Shown: positions 1 through 8,365, counted from the stretch's first letter. The stretch is DNA of 64,000 bases from an uncultured Lacinutrix sp. (GCF_947500605.1 NZ_CANMSJ010000001.1:372001-436000), one strand, 5' to 3'. Translations and numbers: made by a program. Notes: generated from the letters alone by a model not told the origin.

Positions 1-1
1 A

Positions 2-2071
2 ATTTCACTTTTTATAAATAATTATCCTTTTAAAATAGACTCAACTAACTATTATTCTACTTTTAATTTAAGCACTGACAATGAAGAATTAATTGAATTA
101 TTTCAATCTGTTCATATATCAGAAGATAATAAAATTAGTATTATTGATGAGAAATTTTACTATGGTGTTGAGAATTATAAAACAAAAATTAAAACTGTTT
201 TATTGGGACTGTCTAACAATTTGATATTTAATATTTCCAGTGATGAATCAAGAGAACGAATATCAATAAGATATTCTGAGGCTAAAAACTGTGAATGTCC
301 AAAATGTAGTTTCAAAAAGTTTAAATTTTATGAATGTTTTGAAAATTTAGATTCATATACAGATAGTATTGAGGACTTGCAAGAAAGTAGTTATTTAAAT
401 TATAAGATTGGAAATTATTTATTAGCAATAGAAAAGCAAAAAAAAGTATTAATAGAGTATAAAAAAAAACAATTAAATACTTCCTTTTTTATTGCTCAAT
501 TCAATTTGTCAAAACTATTAATTTTTGCCAGAAACAGTTATTTCGGAGATAATTCAAAAAATGAATTATTAGAAGAATTAAAAACAATTGATTTAGATTA
601 TGAAGAAACAAATCTATCTTCAAAAGAAAATAAAAAAATAATTAAGTATATTAATGATAGCACTTTCTATAATGATGCTAGAAATAAAATACATGAAACC
701 TCTCATAAATTAATTGACCAATATTACAGCTCTTTAAATGGAGGTTTAAGTTTAAATAATCATGTTTGGATATTAATAAATGAATTTGCAAAACTTGAAA
801 TATTTTTATCTAAAAATTATATTGTTTATGATAAATTTAAAGAGTTTCAGGATGTTTTTTCAATCTTTATTGAAGGATTATTTGCTTCACATGCAGTTTC
901 AGAAAGTCATGAAAATAGTCGCTTAGATAGTTTTGATGATTGGTTAATTATAAATTTACTTCAATATGGGAATTCCGAAATTATTAACAAGTCATATAGA
1001 AGATATAAACTAAAAAAAATTAATTATAAAAAAACCTCTTTAAATGGAGATTCGTTTGAAGAACTTATAGATAACTTCTTTAATAACAATAGTCTTAAGA
1101 AATCTCTTAATGAAAACTGTGAGAGAGATAACCGTAGATTCTGGGAACATTATAATAGAGTTTTCAAAAACATATTAGCCTTAGTATCTATTTCTAATTT
1201 TGAAAAAGAATTTATTAATTCATTTTCAAAACAACTTGTTAATTATTTAGAAAATGAACCGTTTATTCAGAGGCAGAGTATTAAGGAAATAAGTGTATTT
1301 TTATATCGTTGTGGTAAACAAATAGATAGCGAATTGATTTATAGGTTTTTTGATTTAGGAATAAATAATTCTTTCTATCATGATTCGAATTTTTATGAGT
1401 CAATATTAAGTACTTTAGATAGAGAAAATAAACATTTAAATATAACAGTAAAGCAATTTGAAACAATAAAAAGTATTTCTTTTAACGAGTGTACTTTTTG
1501 TAGCCGTAGACATGAAAACACATTAATTATTCCACTTTACAGGATAATTGATAATTTGGATTTCAAAAAAGAGATAGTTAGTATGATTCAAGCAAAACTT
1601 AAGGGAAGTTTTTCTTTTGACTTGTTTTACGAAGCTAGTATACTGGAATTAATACCTCTTAATAACGAAATGTTAATCAAAGCAATAGAAGTGTCAATAC
1701 CGAGAAGTCGCTTGGCATCATCTAATAGTCTTTTTTCTAATGTAGATGATAATCGATTTGTTAAATTAAATTCCATATTAAACTTATGCTTTAAATTTAA
1801 TATTGATACAACAACAGAACAATTTACTCCTTTACGAAAACTTGATTCTTATTATGATTGGTTGTTAGATATGGATAATTTTAATTATGATCTATTTAAA
1901 GCTAAATGGATTGGAGAATATTCTACTAGATTTTACTATGAAAAAATTTACAATAATAAGATAGTAAAGGAGAAATTAGATAGCATTATCAAATATAATT
2001 TTGATTCAAATATTGAAAAAGAATATTTAAATATATATGTAAGAAAAACTTGGAATATAAGTAAAAAATAA
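2..2071 (+). CDS. Unknown TPR-containing protein, 5' end outside the window
   Basis: The reading frame is open from base 2, so the N-terminus lies before the window; the TTG at 203 is only an internal codon. About 689 residues are visible. A Cys pair (CECPKC) is followed by a helical stretch that looks like tetratricopeptide repeats (YLNYKIGNYLLAIEKQKKV), and a second Cys pair (CTFC) lies about 400 residues later. The rest looks alpha-helical with no catalytic motif I recognise. The gene is visibly more A/T-rich, with long runs of Lys, Asn and Ile codons, than the genes after it, which fits an accessory or transferred gene. A Cys cluster followed by TPR is found C-terminal to enzymatic domains in some defence-type proteins (for example SIR2-like), but the part that would show this is missing. 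Function unknown. Confidence 0.8.
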   Translation: MSLFINNYPFKIDSTNYYSTFNLSTDNEELIELFQSVHISEDNKISIIDEKFYYGVENYKTKIKTVLLGLSNNLIFNISSDESRERISIRYSEAKNCECPKCSFKKFKFYECFENLDSYTDSIEDLQESSYLNYKIGNYLLAIEKQKKVLIEYKKKQLNTSFFIAQFNLSKLLIFARNSYFGDNSKNELLEELKTIDLDYEETNLSSKENKKIIKYINDSTFYNDARNKIHETSHKLIDQYYSSLNGGLSLNNHVWILINEFAKLEIFLSKNYIVYDKFKEFQDVFSIFIEGLFASHAVSESHENSRLDSFDDWLIINLLQYGNSEIINKSYRRYKLKKINYKKTSLNGDSFEELIDNFFNNNSLKKSLNENCERDNRRFWEHYNRVFKNILALVSISNFEKEFINSFSKQLVNYLENEPFIQRQSIKEISVFLYRCGKQIDSELIYRFFDLGINNSFYHDSNFYESILSTLDRENKHLNITVKQFETIKSISFNECTFCSRRHENTLIIPLYRIIDNLDFKKEIVSMIQAKLKGSFSFDLFYEASILELIPLNNEMLIKAIEVSIPRSRLASSNSLFSNVDDNRFVKLNSILNLCFKFNIDTTTEQFTPLRKLDSYYDWLLDMDNFNYDLFKAKWIGEYSTRFYYEKIYNNKIVKEKLDSIIKYNFDSNIEKEYLNIYVRKTWNISKK

Positions 2072-2104
2072 GAGTATTCCATTTTCATAGTAAAACCAAC
2101 AAAA

Positions 2105-3139
2105 ATGAACAAAACCCTAATCCTACTATTATTAATATGTCTTAATGTTTCAGCACAAAACGCTAAAAACACAGGTTGGACTATTCAAGAATTACATTAT
2201 CCAGAAATAGTATTACCAGAAGCTTTTAAAACCTACAAAATAGAGATAAACGTTAATAGCGAAGCCATTAAACGCATTACAAATAAAGAGCAGGAAACGT
2301 CTAGTTATAAAAATCCAAACATTACTAGCTTTGTAGATAGCTATATAAAGTTACCAGGTTACGAGCTTTCGGAAACGCCAGATTTTATTTTAGAGTTTTC
2401 AGATTTAGGGATAAAGCACATTTTAAGCGTAACGGAAAAGAAAAAGTATGGTAAAGATGCTAAAAACACATTTACTGGTGTTGTAGATTTAGCGTCGGCT
2501 ATAAAACTTGTTGTCAAGGATACTAACGGGATTATTCTGTTTGAAAAAGTGTACACAAAAAAACAAGAAAGTGAAACTGCTAGTGTTTACAAAAATGCAA
2601 GCATTACCTCTAGTACCATTGCATTGTCGCAAATTAAAAAGCAATACAAAGCTAATGCAAGTGAATACAGATTTAACAAAAACACAAGTATAGCAAGTAA
2701 TAATGTTATGGCTATTAACGACGATATAAAGGCTAAGTTTTCTAGCTACTACAAGCCTACTCGCGTAAATTTATTTCTTGTTAAAAAAGAAGAAAAATAT
2801 GGTATAGATAACAATGCACAGGTAGAAAAACTAACTGCGTTAAACACGACAAAGTATAGCGATACTTATAATGCAGATTTAAAAACGCTTGCAGAAGAAA
2901 GTTTAGCCAAATTTGAATTAGAATTATCTAAAATAAAAGATAAAACCGATAAGAAAGAAAAGAAAATATACTGGAGTTTATTAAGTAATATCTCTGGTGT
3001 TTACTACGCTTTAGGCAATTATGATAAAGCCATAGAATATGCAAAATTACGAGAAACGGTAGATTATAATAAAAAGTGGCGTTTCAATTTAGAAATTGCA
3101 GAAAAAAGAAAAGCTGTAATAGATAAAAACAAAAGCTAA
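2105..3139 (+). CDS. Secreted TPR-containing hypothetical protein
   Basis: This is a 344-residue protein with a clear N-terminal signal peptide (hydrophobic LILLLLICLNVS, cleavage expected after SAQ), so it is probably periplasmic or surface-associated. The C-terminal 60 residues contain a TPR-like helix pair (YYALGNYDKAIEYAKL). The middle has no family signature I recognise. It begins 33 bases after the preceding gene and is followed by a strong hairpin terminator at 3163-3202, so it is the last gene of its transcript. Its base composition is closer to the core genes downstream than to the AT-rich gene upstream. Function unknown. Confidence 0.8.
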   Translation: MNKTLILLLLICLNVSAQNAKNTGWTIQELHYPEIVLPEAFKTYKIEINVNSEAIKRITNKEQETSSYKNPNITSFVDSYIKLPGYELSETPDFILEFSDLGIKHILSVTEKKKYGKDAKNTFTGVVDLASAIKLVVKDTNGIILFEKVYTKKQESETASVYKNASITSSTIALSQIKKQYKANASEYRFNKNTSIASNNVMAINDDIKAKFSSYYKPTRVNLFLVKKEEKYGIDNNAQVEKLTALNTTKYSDTYNADLKTLAEESLAKFELELSKIKDKTDKKEKKIYWSLLSNISGVYYALGNYDKAIEYAKLRETVDYNKKWRFNLEIAEKRKAVIDKNKS

Positions 3140-3162
3140 ACACACCATTTTTATTAAAAATA

Positions 3163-3202
3163 AGAACACTTTAAAGCGTATTTAAAGTGTTCTTTTGTTT
3201 TT
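3163..3202 (+). terminator. Rho-independent terminator after the secreted TPR gene
   Basis: A perfect 13-bp stem (AGAACACTTTAAA with its complement) closes a 5-base loop GCGTA and is followed by a T-rich tract. It lies 24 bases after the stop codon at 3139. Confidence 0.85.
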
Positions 3203-3261
3203 ATAGCATTTACAAATGCGCGTTCTTATATAAAATGGTATTAATTCTTCAATGTATTCCG

Positions 3262-3269
3262 TAACTTTG
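3262..3269 (+). promoter_or_regulatory. Putative -7 element (TAACTTTG) for mutS2
   Basis: The octamer matches the Bacteroidota housekeeping -7 consensus TAnnTTTG. It lies 54 bases before the mutS2 ATG and after the terminator of the previous gene. No convincing TTTG -33 element is seen at the usual distance. Confidence 0.5.
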
Positions 3270-3323
3270 TTGGACTAAGAAAAAGAATAAATTTAAGAGG
3301 TTTCTGTTTTTACGGAAAAGCGT

Positions 3324-5498
3324 ATGATAAACATTCACAAAAAAACATTACAAGACTTAGAATTCGCAACAGTTTTAGAGCAAGTTAGCGAGTACTGTGT
3401 TACCAATTTGGGTAATAAAAAAGTCTTAACTATAGAGCCATTTCAAGACAAGGAAACATTACTTAATGCGTTACAATTAACCAATGAGTATGTGTCTTCT
3501 TTTTATAACGATAACCGTGTGCCAAATCATGGTTTCGATGCTATTACAAAGGAATTACAGTTATTACGCATAGAAAACACTTATTTAGAAACACACAGTT
3601 TAAAAAAGATAATCTCTATTTCTATTACTGCAAACGAGGTTGTTAAGTTTTTAAACAAGTTTGAAGAGTACTACCCAAACCTGCAACACTTTGCGCAACG
3701 CATACAAGTAACAACGGCGTTAATAGAAAAAATAGATAGTATTGTTGATCGTTTTGGAGATGTAAAAGATAATGCTTCGGCATTACTTTACGAGATTCGC
3801 CAGAGCATGAATAAGCTAAAAGGTAAAATTAATTCTAGTTTTACGTCTGCACTTAACCAATACCACAACCTTGAGTATTTAGATGATATTAGAGAATCGG
3901 TTGTAGAAAACAAGCGAGTACTTGCTGTAAAAGCCATGTACAGACGTAAGGTTAAAGGCGCAATAATGGGCGGTAGTAAAACCGGTAGTATTGTTTACAT
4001 AGAGCCAGAAACGACTTTACAACACACAAGAGAACTTAATAATTTAGAATACGAAGAAGGCGAAGAAGTTGTGCGTATTTTAAAAGAAGTGACAAACTTT
4101 TTACGTGACTTTTTACCGTTAATAGAAGGTTATCAGAATTTTTTAATAGAAATAGATGTAATTGCTGCTAAAGCAAAGTACGCTAAATCTATGGATGCGA
4201 TATTGCCAGAACTTAGCGATAATCGTGAGATCTATTTACGCGATGCCTATCACCCACTACTCTATTTAAACAATGTAGCGAAGAAAGAAAAAACGTTTCC
4301 GCAAACTATAGGACTTAATAATGACAAGCGTATTATTGTTATTTCGGGCCCAAATGCAGGTGGAAAAAGTATTACTTTAAAAACCGTTGGTTTATTACAG
4401 TTAATGTTGCAAAGTGGTATGCTTATTCCAGTGCATGAGCGTAGTACAGTTACTATTTTCGATCGTATTTTAACAGATATTGGAGATAACCAATCTATAG
4501 AAAACCATTTAAGTACCTATAGTTACCGTTTAAAACAGATGAATTACTTTTTAAAGAAAGTAAACAAAAATACATTGTTTTTAATTGATGAATTTGGTAC
4601 AGGATCTGACCCTGAACTTGGTGGTGCTTTAGCCGAAACCTTTTTAGAGGAATTTTATGCTAGAAATGCTTTTGGTATTATTACTACGCATTACGCTAAT
4701 TTAAAAATGTTAGCGAATGAGAAAGAAGAAATGATAAACGCCAACATGATGTTCGATGAGCGTACTTTAGAGCCCATGTATAAATTGGCTTTAGGTCAGG
4801 CAGGTTCTTCGTTTACATTTGAAGTGGCACAGAAAAACGGAATACCATACAGCTTAATAAACAGGTCTAAGAAGAAGATAGAACGCTCTAAAGTCCGTTT
4901 TGACGCTACGATAGCAAAGCTTCAAAAACAAAGAGCTAAGCTTGAGAAAACAAGCGAATCGTTAAAAGTAAACGAAAAGAAAAAACAAACTGAAGCCGAT
5001 AAATTAGAGGAAGTAAATATTAAGATTCAGAAAAAACTGGAAAGCTACCAAGAGCTTTACGATAGTAACCAGCGCCTTATTTACTTAGGGCAAAAGGTAA
5101 ACGATATTTCGGAGAAGTTTTTTAACGATAAAAAGAAAGGTGCTTTAATGTCTGAGTTGTTCCGTTTGGTTCAAATTGAAAACTCTAAGCGTAAAAAAGT
5201 AACAGCAAAACAAGCTAAAGCCGAAAAAGTAAAAGTTACACAAGTAAAACAAGAAGCCGAGAAAAAGGTTGAAGTAATACGTAAGAAAAAGAAAGAGGCC
5301 AAAGCGAAAGCAAAACTAATACCCGAAAAACCAAAGCATATTCTTAAAATTGGAGATCGCGTGCGCATGGAAGATGGTCGTGCTGTTGGTACTATCGATA
5401 AACTTGAGAAAAAGAAAGCGGTTGTTAATTATGGCATGTTTACGACTAATGTAAATGTGGATTTATTGGAACTTGTTGAGGCTGTTAAGAAAAAGTAG
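3324..5498 (+). CDS. mutS2: MutS2-family DNA repair ATPase lacking the Smr domain
   Basis: This is a 724-residue MutS2-type protein. Residues 1-300 hold the MutS core/lever helices, the Walker A loop is GPNAGGKS (342-349), the Walker B region is LFLIDEFGTGSDP (418-430), and TTHYANLK follows as the conserved switch. From about residue 510 to 660 there is a very long Lys/Glu-rich coiled coil, and the protein ends in a small KOW-like segment (HILKIGDRVRMEDG). MutS2 proteins of Bacillus are near 785 residues and end in an Smr nuclease domain; no Smr motif is visible here. The family acts on recombination intermediates and stalled ribosomes rather than in classical mismatch repair. The ATG at 3324 fits the family N-terminus. 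Confidence 0.92.
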   Translation: MINIHKKTLQDLEFATVLEQVSEYCVTNLGNKKVLTIEPFQDKETLLNALQLTNEYVSSFYNDNRVPNHGFDAITKELQLLRIENTYLETHSLKKIISISITANEVVKFLNKFEEYYPNLQHFAQRIQVTTALIEKIDSIVDRFGDVKDNASALLYEIRQSMNKLKGKINSSFTSALNQYHNLEYLDDIRESVVENKRVLAVKAMYRRKVKGAIMGGSKTGSIVYIEPETTLQHTRELNNLEYEEGEEVVRILKEVTNFLRDFLPLIEGYQNFLIEIDVIAAKAKYAKSMDAILPELSDNREIYLRDAYHPLLYLNNVAKKEKTFPQTIGLNNDKRIIVISGPNAGGKSITLKTVGLLQLMLQSGMLIPVHERSTVTIFDRILTDIGDNQSIENHLSTYSYRLKQMNYFLKKVNKNTLFLIDEFGTGSDPELGGALAETFLEEFYARNAFGIITTHYANLKMLANEKEEMINANMMFDERTLEPMYKLALGQAGSSFTFEVAQKNGIPYSLINRSKKKIERSKVRFDATIAKLQKQRAKLEKTSESLKVNEKKKQTEADKLEEVNIKIQKKLESYQELYDSNQRLIYLGQKVNDISEKFFNDKKKGALMSELFRLVQIENSKRKKVTAKQAKAEKVKVTQVKQEAEKKVEVIRKKKKEAKAKAKLIPEKPKHILKIGDRVRMEDGRAVGTIDKLEKKKAVVNYGMFTTNVNVDLLELVEAVKKK

Positions 5499-5612
5499 GT
5501 TTTTATTGTGGTTTTGTGTTTTTTTTAAGACTTTCCTTCTTTTAAAGATTATCACTTTTAAAAACACTGTGATTACTGTCATTCCTGAGAATACTGTTAT
5601 TGCTATGATTAC

Positions 5613-5691
5613 TGTCATTCCTGCGAAGACAGGAATCCATAAAGAGTAGTACAATAAAACAAAGTGGATTCCTGCCTGCGCAGGAATGACA
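5613..5691. repeat. Paired-palindrome repeat element, copy 1
   Basis: The element starts TGTCATTCCTGCG and ends with its near-complement CGCAGGAATGACA. Each half is itself a 20-base hairpin (5617-5636 and 5668-5687), so the whole is an inverted repeat about 79 bp long. The 114 bases before it, after mutS2, hold degenerate fragments of the same motif (for example GTCATTCCTG at 5578) and no gene. Confidence 0.85.
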
Positions 5692-5806
5692 AACCGAAGA
5701 ATTATACTTAATATTCAATTTCCAAAAAAGTAATTTATTTAACAAGGTTGCAAAATAGTAACCTGTTTAATAGCATGCAATACAAACCAATTAAAGTATT
5801 AAATAC

Positions 5807-5884
5807 TGTCATTCCTGCGTAGGCAGGAATCCATAAAGAGCATCAAAACAAACAAAGTAGATTCCTGCTTTCGCAGGAATGACA
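5807..5884. repeat. Paired-palindrome repeat element, copy 2
   Basis: It has the same structure as copy 1, with hairpins at 5811-5830 and 5861-5880. The roughly 115-base spacer before it, with TTAATATTCAAT, AACAAGGTTG and CAATTAAAGTATTAAATAC blocks, recurs before the later copies, giving a unit of about 190 bp. Confidence 0.85.
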
Positions 5885-5998
5885 AACCGATGTGTTGTGT
5901 TTAATATTCAATTTTCAAAAAGGTAATTTATTTAGCAAGGTTGTAAAATAGTACTTGTTTGGTAGCGTGTAAAACAGTCCAATTAAAGTATTAAATAC

Positions 5999-6076
5999 TG
6001 TCATTCCTGCGCAGGCAGGAATCCATAAAGAGCATGGCAACAAGCAAAGTGGATTCCTGCATTCGCAGGAATAACA
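5999..6076. repeat. Paired-palindrome repeat element, copy 3
   Basis: Hairpins lie at 6003-6022 and 6053-6072. This copy directly precedes (on the plus strand) the first GIY-YIG gene, whose stop codon lies 14 bases beyond it. Confidence 0.85.
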
Positions 6077-6089
6077 AATTAGATTCTTA

Positions 6090-6416
6090 TTAATAAACAT
6101 CCCAGTCTCCTGCTAAATCACTCCAATTAGGATTGTCTTCTTGAATCAATTTAATCTTCCAATCACGTTTCCATTTCTTCATATTCTTCTCTCTTTTTAT
6201 CGCATCATTTACGTACTGAAAAGTTTCAAAGTAAACTAAGTTTGTAAGATCGTATCTTTTGGAGAATCCCTCAACTATTTTGTTTTTATGCTCAAACATT
6301 CTACGTTCTAGATTATTCGTCACACCAATATATAGTGTGCCATTATACTTATTAGAAAGAATGTATAAGTAATATTGATGATGTGTTTTGAACATAAGAG
6401 TATTACTAAAATACAT
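6090..6416 (-). CDS. Small GIY-YIG nuclease, copy 1
   Basis: This is a 108-residue single-domain GIY-YIG protein of the UvrC-N-like type. The signature residues are present: the YYLYI strand, TLYIGVT for YIG, the Arg in NNLERRMFEHK, the Glu in IKREKNMKKW, and a late Asn in NPNW, so the active site looks intact. It differs from the second copy at three residues (F3L, H12Q and a Thr/Ala). An alternative start is Met8 (MFKT). The gene sits inside the palindrome array, flanked on both sides by hairpins in the same orientation (6053-6072 and 6437-6456). Proteins of this family are often found beside such repeats; a role in spreading or processing them is inference. Confidence 0.9.
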   Translation of the reverse strand: MYFSNTLMFKTHHQYYLYILSNKYNGTLYIGVTNNLERRMFEHKNKIVEGFSKRYDLTNLVYFETFQYVNDAIKREKNMKKWKRDWKIKLIQEDNPNWSDLAGDWDVY

Positions 6417-6574
6417 AATTTATAATACTGAAATGGATTCCTGCCTTCGCTGGAATGACAAACCGAAGTATTCTATTTAAAATTCAGTTTTCAAAACGGT
6501 AATTTACTTAACAAGGATGTAAAATAGTACTTGTTTAATAGTATGTAATACAAACCAATCAAAGTACTAAATAC

Positions 6575-6654
6575 TGTCTTTCCTGCGAAGGCAGGAATCC
6601 ATTAAGAGAATATCACAACAAACAAAGTGGATTCCTGCCTTCGCATGAATGACA
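6575..6654. repeat. Paired-palindrome repeat element, copy 4
   Basis: Hairpins lie at 6579-6598 and 6631-6650. Two slips from consensus (TGTCTTTCC at the left end and GCATGAAT at the right) are shared with copy 6, as expected if the two arose by the 823-base duplication. Confidence 0.85.
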
Positions 6655-6769
6655 AACAGATGTATTGTGTTTAATATTCAATTTTCAAAAAGGTAATTTA
6701 TTTAGCAAGGTTGTAAAAAAGTAACCTGTTTAATAGTATGTAATATAGACCAATTAAAGTATTGAATAC

Positions 6770-6899
6770 TGTCATTCCTGCGCAGGCAGGAATCCATTAA
6801 GAGAATATCACAACAAGCAAAGTGGATTCCTGCCTTCGCAGGAATCCATAAAGAGCATGGCAACAAGCAAAGTGGATTCCTGCATTCGCAGGAATAACA
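6770..6899. repeat. Paired-palindrome repeat element, copy 5, with an extra half
   Basis: Three hairpins occur here (6774-6793, 6826-6845, 6876-6895). The third is an added right half that repeats the GAATCCATAAAGAGCATGG block of copy 3. This is the junction of the tandem duplication. Confidence 0.85.
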
Positions 6900-6912
6900 A
6901 ATTAGATTCTTA

Positions 6913-7239
6913 TTAATAAACATCCCAGTCTCCTGCCAAATCACTCCAATTAGGATTGTCTTCTTGAATCAATTTAATCTTCCAATCACGTTTCCATTTC
7001 TTCATATTCTTCTCTCTTTTTATAGCATCATTTACGTATTGAAAAGCTTCAAAGTAAACTAAGTTTGTAAGATCGTATCTTTTGGAAAATCCCTCAACTA
7101 TTTTGTTTTTATGCTCAAACATTCTACGTTCTAGATTATTCGTCACACCAATATATAGTGTGCCATTATACTTATTAGAAAGAATGTATAAGTAATATTG
7201 ATGTTGTGTTTTGAACATAAGAGTATTACTAAGATACAT
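6913..7239 (-). CDS. Small GIY-YIG nuclease, copy 2
   Basis: This 108-residue GIY-YIG protein is a near-identical paralogue of the one at 6090-6416, with all signature residues kept. Like copy 1 it lies between two same-orientation hairpins (6876-6895 on its 3' side and 7260-7279 on its 5' side). Its frame has survived although most other sequence in the array is non-coding, which suggests selection or very recent duplication. The only obvious source of a promoter is the repeat DNA upstream, and no TAnnTTTG element was found there. Confidence 0.9.
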   Translation of the reverse strand: MYLSNTLMFKTQHQYYLYILSNKYNGTLYIGVTNNLERRMFEHKNKIVEGFSKRYDLTNLVYFEAFQYVNDAIKREKNMKKWKRDWKIKLIQEDNPNWSDLAGDWDVY

Positions 7240-7397
7240 AATTTATAATACTGAAATGGATTCCTGCCTTCGCAGGAATGACAAACCGAAGTATTCTATT
7301 TAAAATTCAGTTTTCAAAACGGTAATTTACTTAACAAGGATGTAAAATAGTACTTGTTTAATAGTATGTAATACAAACCAATCAAAGTACTAAATAC

Positions 7398-7477
7398 TGT
7401 CTTTCCTGCGAAGGCAGGAATCCATTAAGAGAATATCACAACAAACAAAGTGGATTCCTGCCTTCGCATGAATGACA
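7398..7477. repeat. Paired-palindrome repeat element, copy 6
   Basis: Hairpins lie at 7402-7421 and 7454-7473. This is the last element of the array; the DCC-family gene begins about 80 bases beyond it. Confidence 0.85.
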
Positions 7478-7560
7478 AAAATCATACAGCACAAAAAACA
7501 TTTAACGGCAATAACCTTTTAAAAGAAGCAACTTAAATAGTAAAATTGTATTTTTGTAAT

Positions 7561-7995
7561 GTGATTAAAGGACTTCCAAAAAACAAAAAACTAATCCTAT
7601 TCGATGGTGTTTGCAACCTTTGCAGCGCATCAGTGCAATATGCGATTACACATGATAAAAACAATGTTTTTATGTTTGCTGCATTGCAAAGCGATATTGG
7701 TGAGCAGGTAATTAATCATTTTAAAGTTGATGTTTCGAAAACGGACTCTATCCTACTCTATTCTCCAGAAAATGACTCATTAAAAATTAAATCTTCGGCT
7801 GCTCTACATGTTGCTAAAGATTTAGGTTTCCCAAGGAGTTTACTATCTGTATTTTTAATAGTGCCTGCTTTTATTCGGAATTTGGTTTACGATTTTATAG
7901 CCAAGAATCGCTATAAATGGTATGGTAAGAAAGAAAGTTGCTGGATTCCTACTCCAGAATTAAAGGCTAAGTTTATTGGAGAAATAAACACATAA
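7561..7995 (+). CDS. DCC-family (DUF393) thiol-disulfide oxidoreductase-like protein
   Basis: The N-terminus shows the family's defining LILFDGVCNLCS motif (the DxxCxxC that gives DCC its name), followed by FAALQSDIGEQV, typical of YuxK/DUF393 proteins. The exact reaction is not known for the family; a thioredoxin-like redox role is usually proposed. I chose the GTG at 7561 (about 144 residues), because the alternative TTG at 7546 adds the unlikely residues MYFCN and lies 19 residues before the core motif. There is no ATG in frame upstream of the motif. It stands alone between the repeat array and a shared terminator. Confidence 0.82.
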   Translation: MIKGLPKNKKLILFDGVCNLCSASVQYAITHDKNNVFMFAALQSDIGEQVINHFKVDVSKTDSILLYSPENDSLKIKSSAALHVAKDLGFPRSLLSVFLIVPAFIRNLVYDFIAKNRYKWYGKKESCWIPTPELKAKFIGEINT

Positions 7996-8059
7996 CGCAA
8001 TACCTGTTATCTTTATGTTTGCATTTAACTAGTAAAGAATACTCAAAATTAGGCGTAAA

Positions 8060-8089
8060 AAAAAGCCTGAAAATAATTTCAGACTTTTT
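8060..8089. terminator. Bidirectional hairpin terminator
   Basis: The arms AAAAAGCCTGAAA and TTTCAGACTTTTT form a stem with one mismatch, with A and T tracts on either side. It lies between the convergent DCC gene (ending 7995) and the small secreted protein gene (ending 8123). Confidence 0.8.
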
Positions 8090-8122
8090 GCAATTTTATT
8101 TAGATTGGATAATTAAATAATA

Positions 8123-8365
8123 TTAGCACATTTTAGGTTTTTGCTTTTTTGAAGCAATTAACTTTAAATAAGCTGCTTTGTTATAATTTTCAATGTCTAT
8201 TTCTTCCATTGTCTTAATACCTTTTACACTAATAACAACAGTTTTTTCAACATCTAATGTTTTAGTTGTTTCTGTTTTTACTTCTTTAATTTCGAGGGAC
8301 TGAATGCCTTGAGCTGATGCAAAAGAGACAAAAAGAAGTAAAAGTAATGTTGTTAATAATTTCAT
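8123..8365 (-). CDS. Small secreted hypothetical protein
   Basis: This 80-residue product has a strong signal peptide (LLTTLLLLLFVSFASAQ), leaving a mature protein of about 60 residues that is rich in Lys, Glu and Thr and ends in Cys. No domain is recognised. A TATATTTG box (8396-8403, minus strand) lies 31 bases upstream, and the shared terminator follows the gene, so it is probably a single-gene transcript. Function unknown. Confidence 0.7.
   Translation of the reverse strand: MKLLTTLLLLLFVSFASAQGIQSLEIKEVKTETTKTLDVEKTVVISVKGIKTMEEIDIENYNKAAYLKLIASKKQKPKMC

Larger units (their letters stand above)
6015..6656. repeat. Tandem duplication, left copy (642 bp)
   Basis: This segment recurs at 6838-7479, offset by exactly 823 bases. 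By eye there are about nine base differences over 642 bp. Each copy carries one GIY-YIG gene, its flanking hairpins and one paired-palindrome element. The breakpoints lie inside palindromes, which points to recombination between repeat copies. Confidence 0.85.
6838..7479. repeat. Tandem duplication, right copy (642 bp)
   Basis: This is the partner of 6015-6656. Several differences between the copies change the GIY-YIG coding sequence without breaking the frame. The very low divergence indicates a recent event or ongoing conversion. Confidence 0.85.

Noticed and set aside
203-205. TTG at 203 as the start of the first gene
   Set aside because: The frame is open upstream to the window edge without a stop, so the codon is internal.
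5613-7477. Possible CRISPR array
   Set aside because: The repeated units are palindromic pairs spaced at about 190 bp with related, not unique, spacers, and there are no cas genes. It is a REP-like array.
5463-7495. Short frames in the array encoding residues such as DSCLRRND and PAKAGIH
   Set aside because: These come from translating the palindromic repeats themselves; such peptides recur wherever the repeats occur and have no RBS or start context. They are not genes.
7549-7556. TATTTTTG as a -7 promoter element of the DCC gene
   Set aside because: Transcription from it would start near 7563, after the GTG at 7561, so it cannot be the promoter of the frame chosen unless the start is further downstream.
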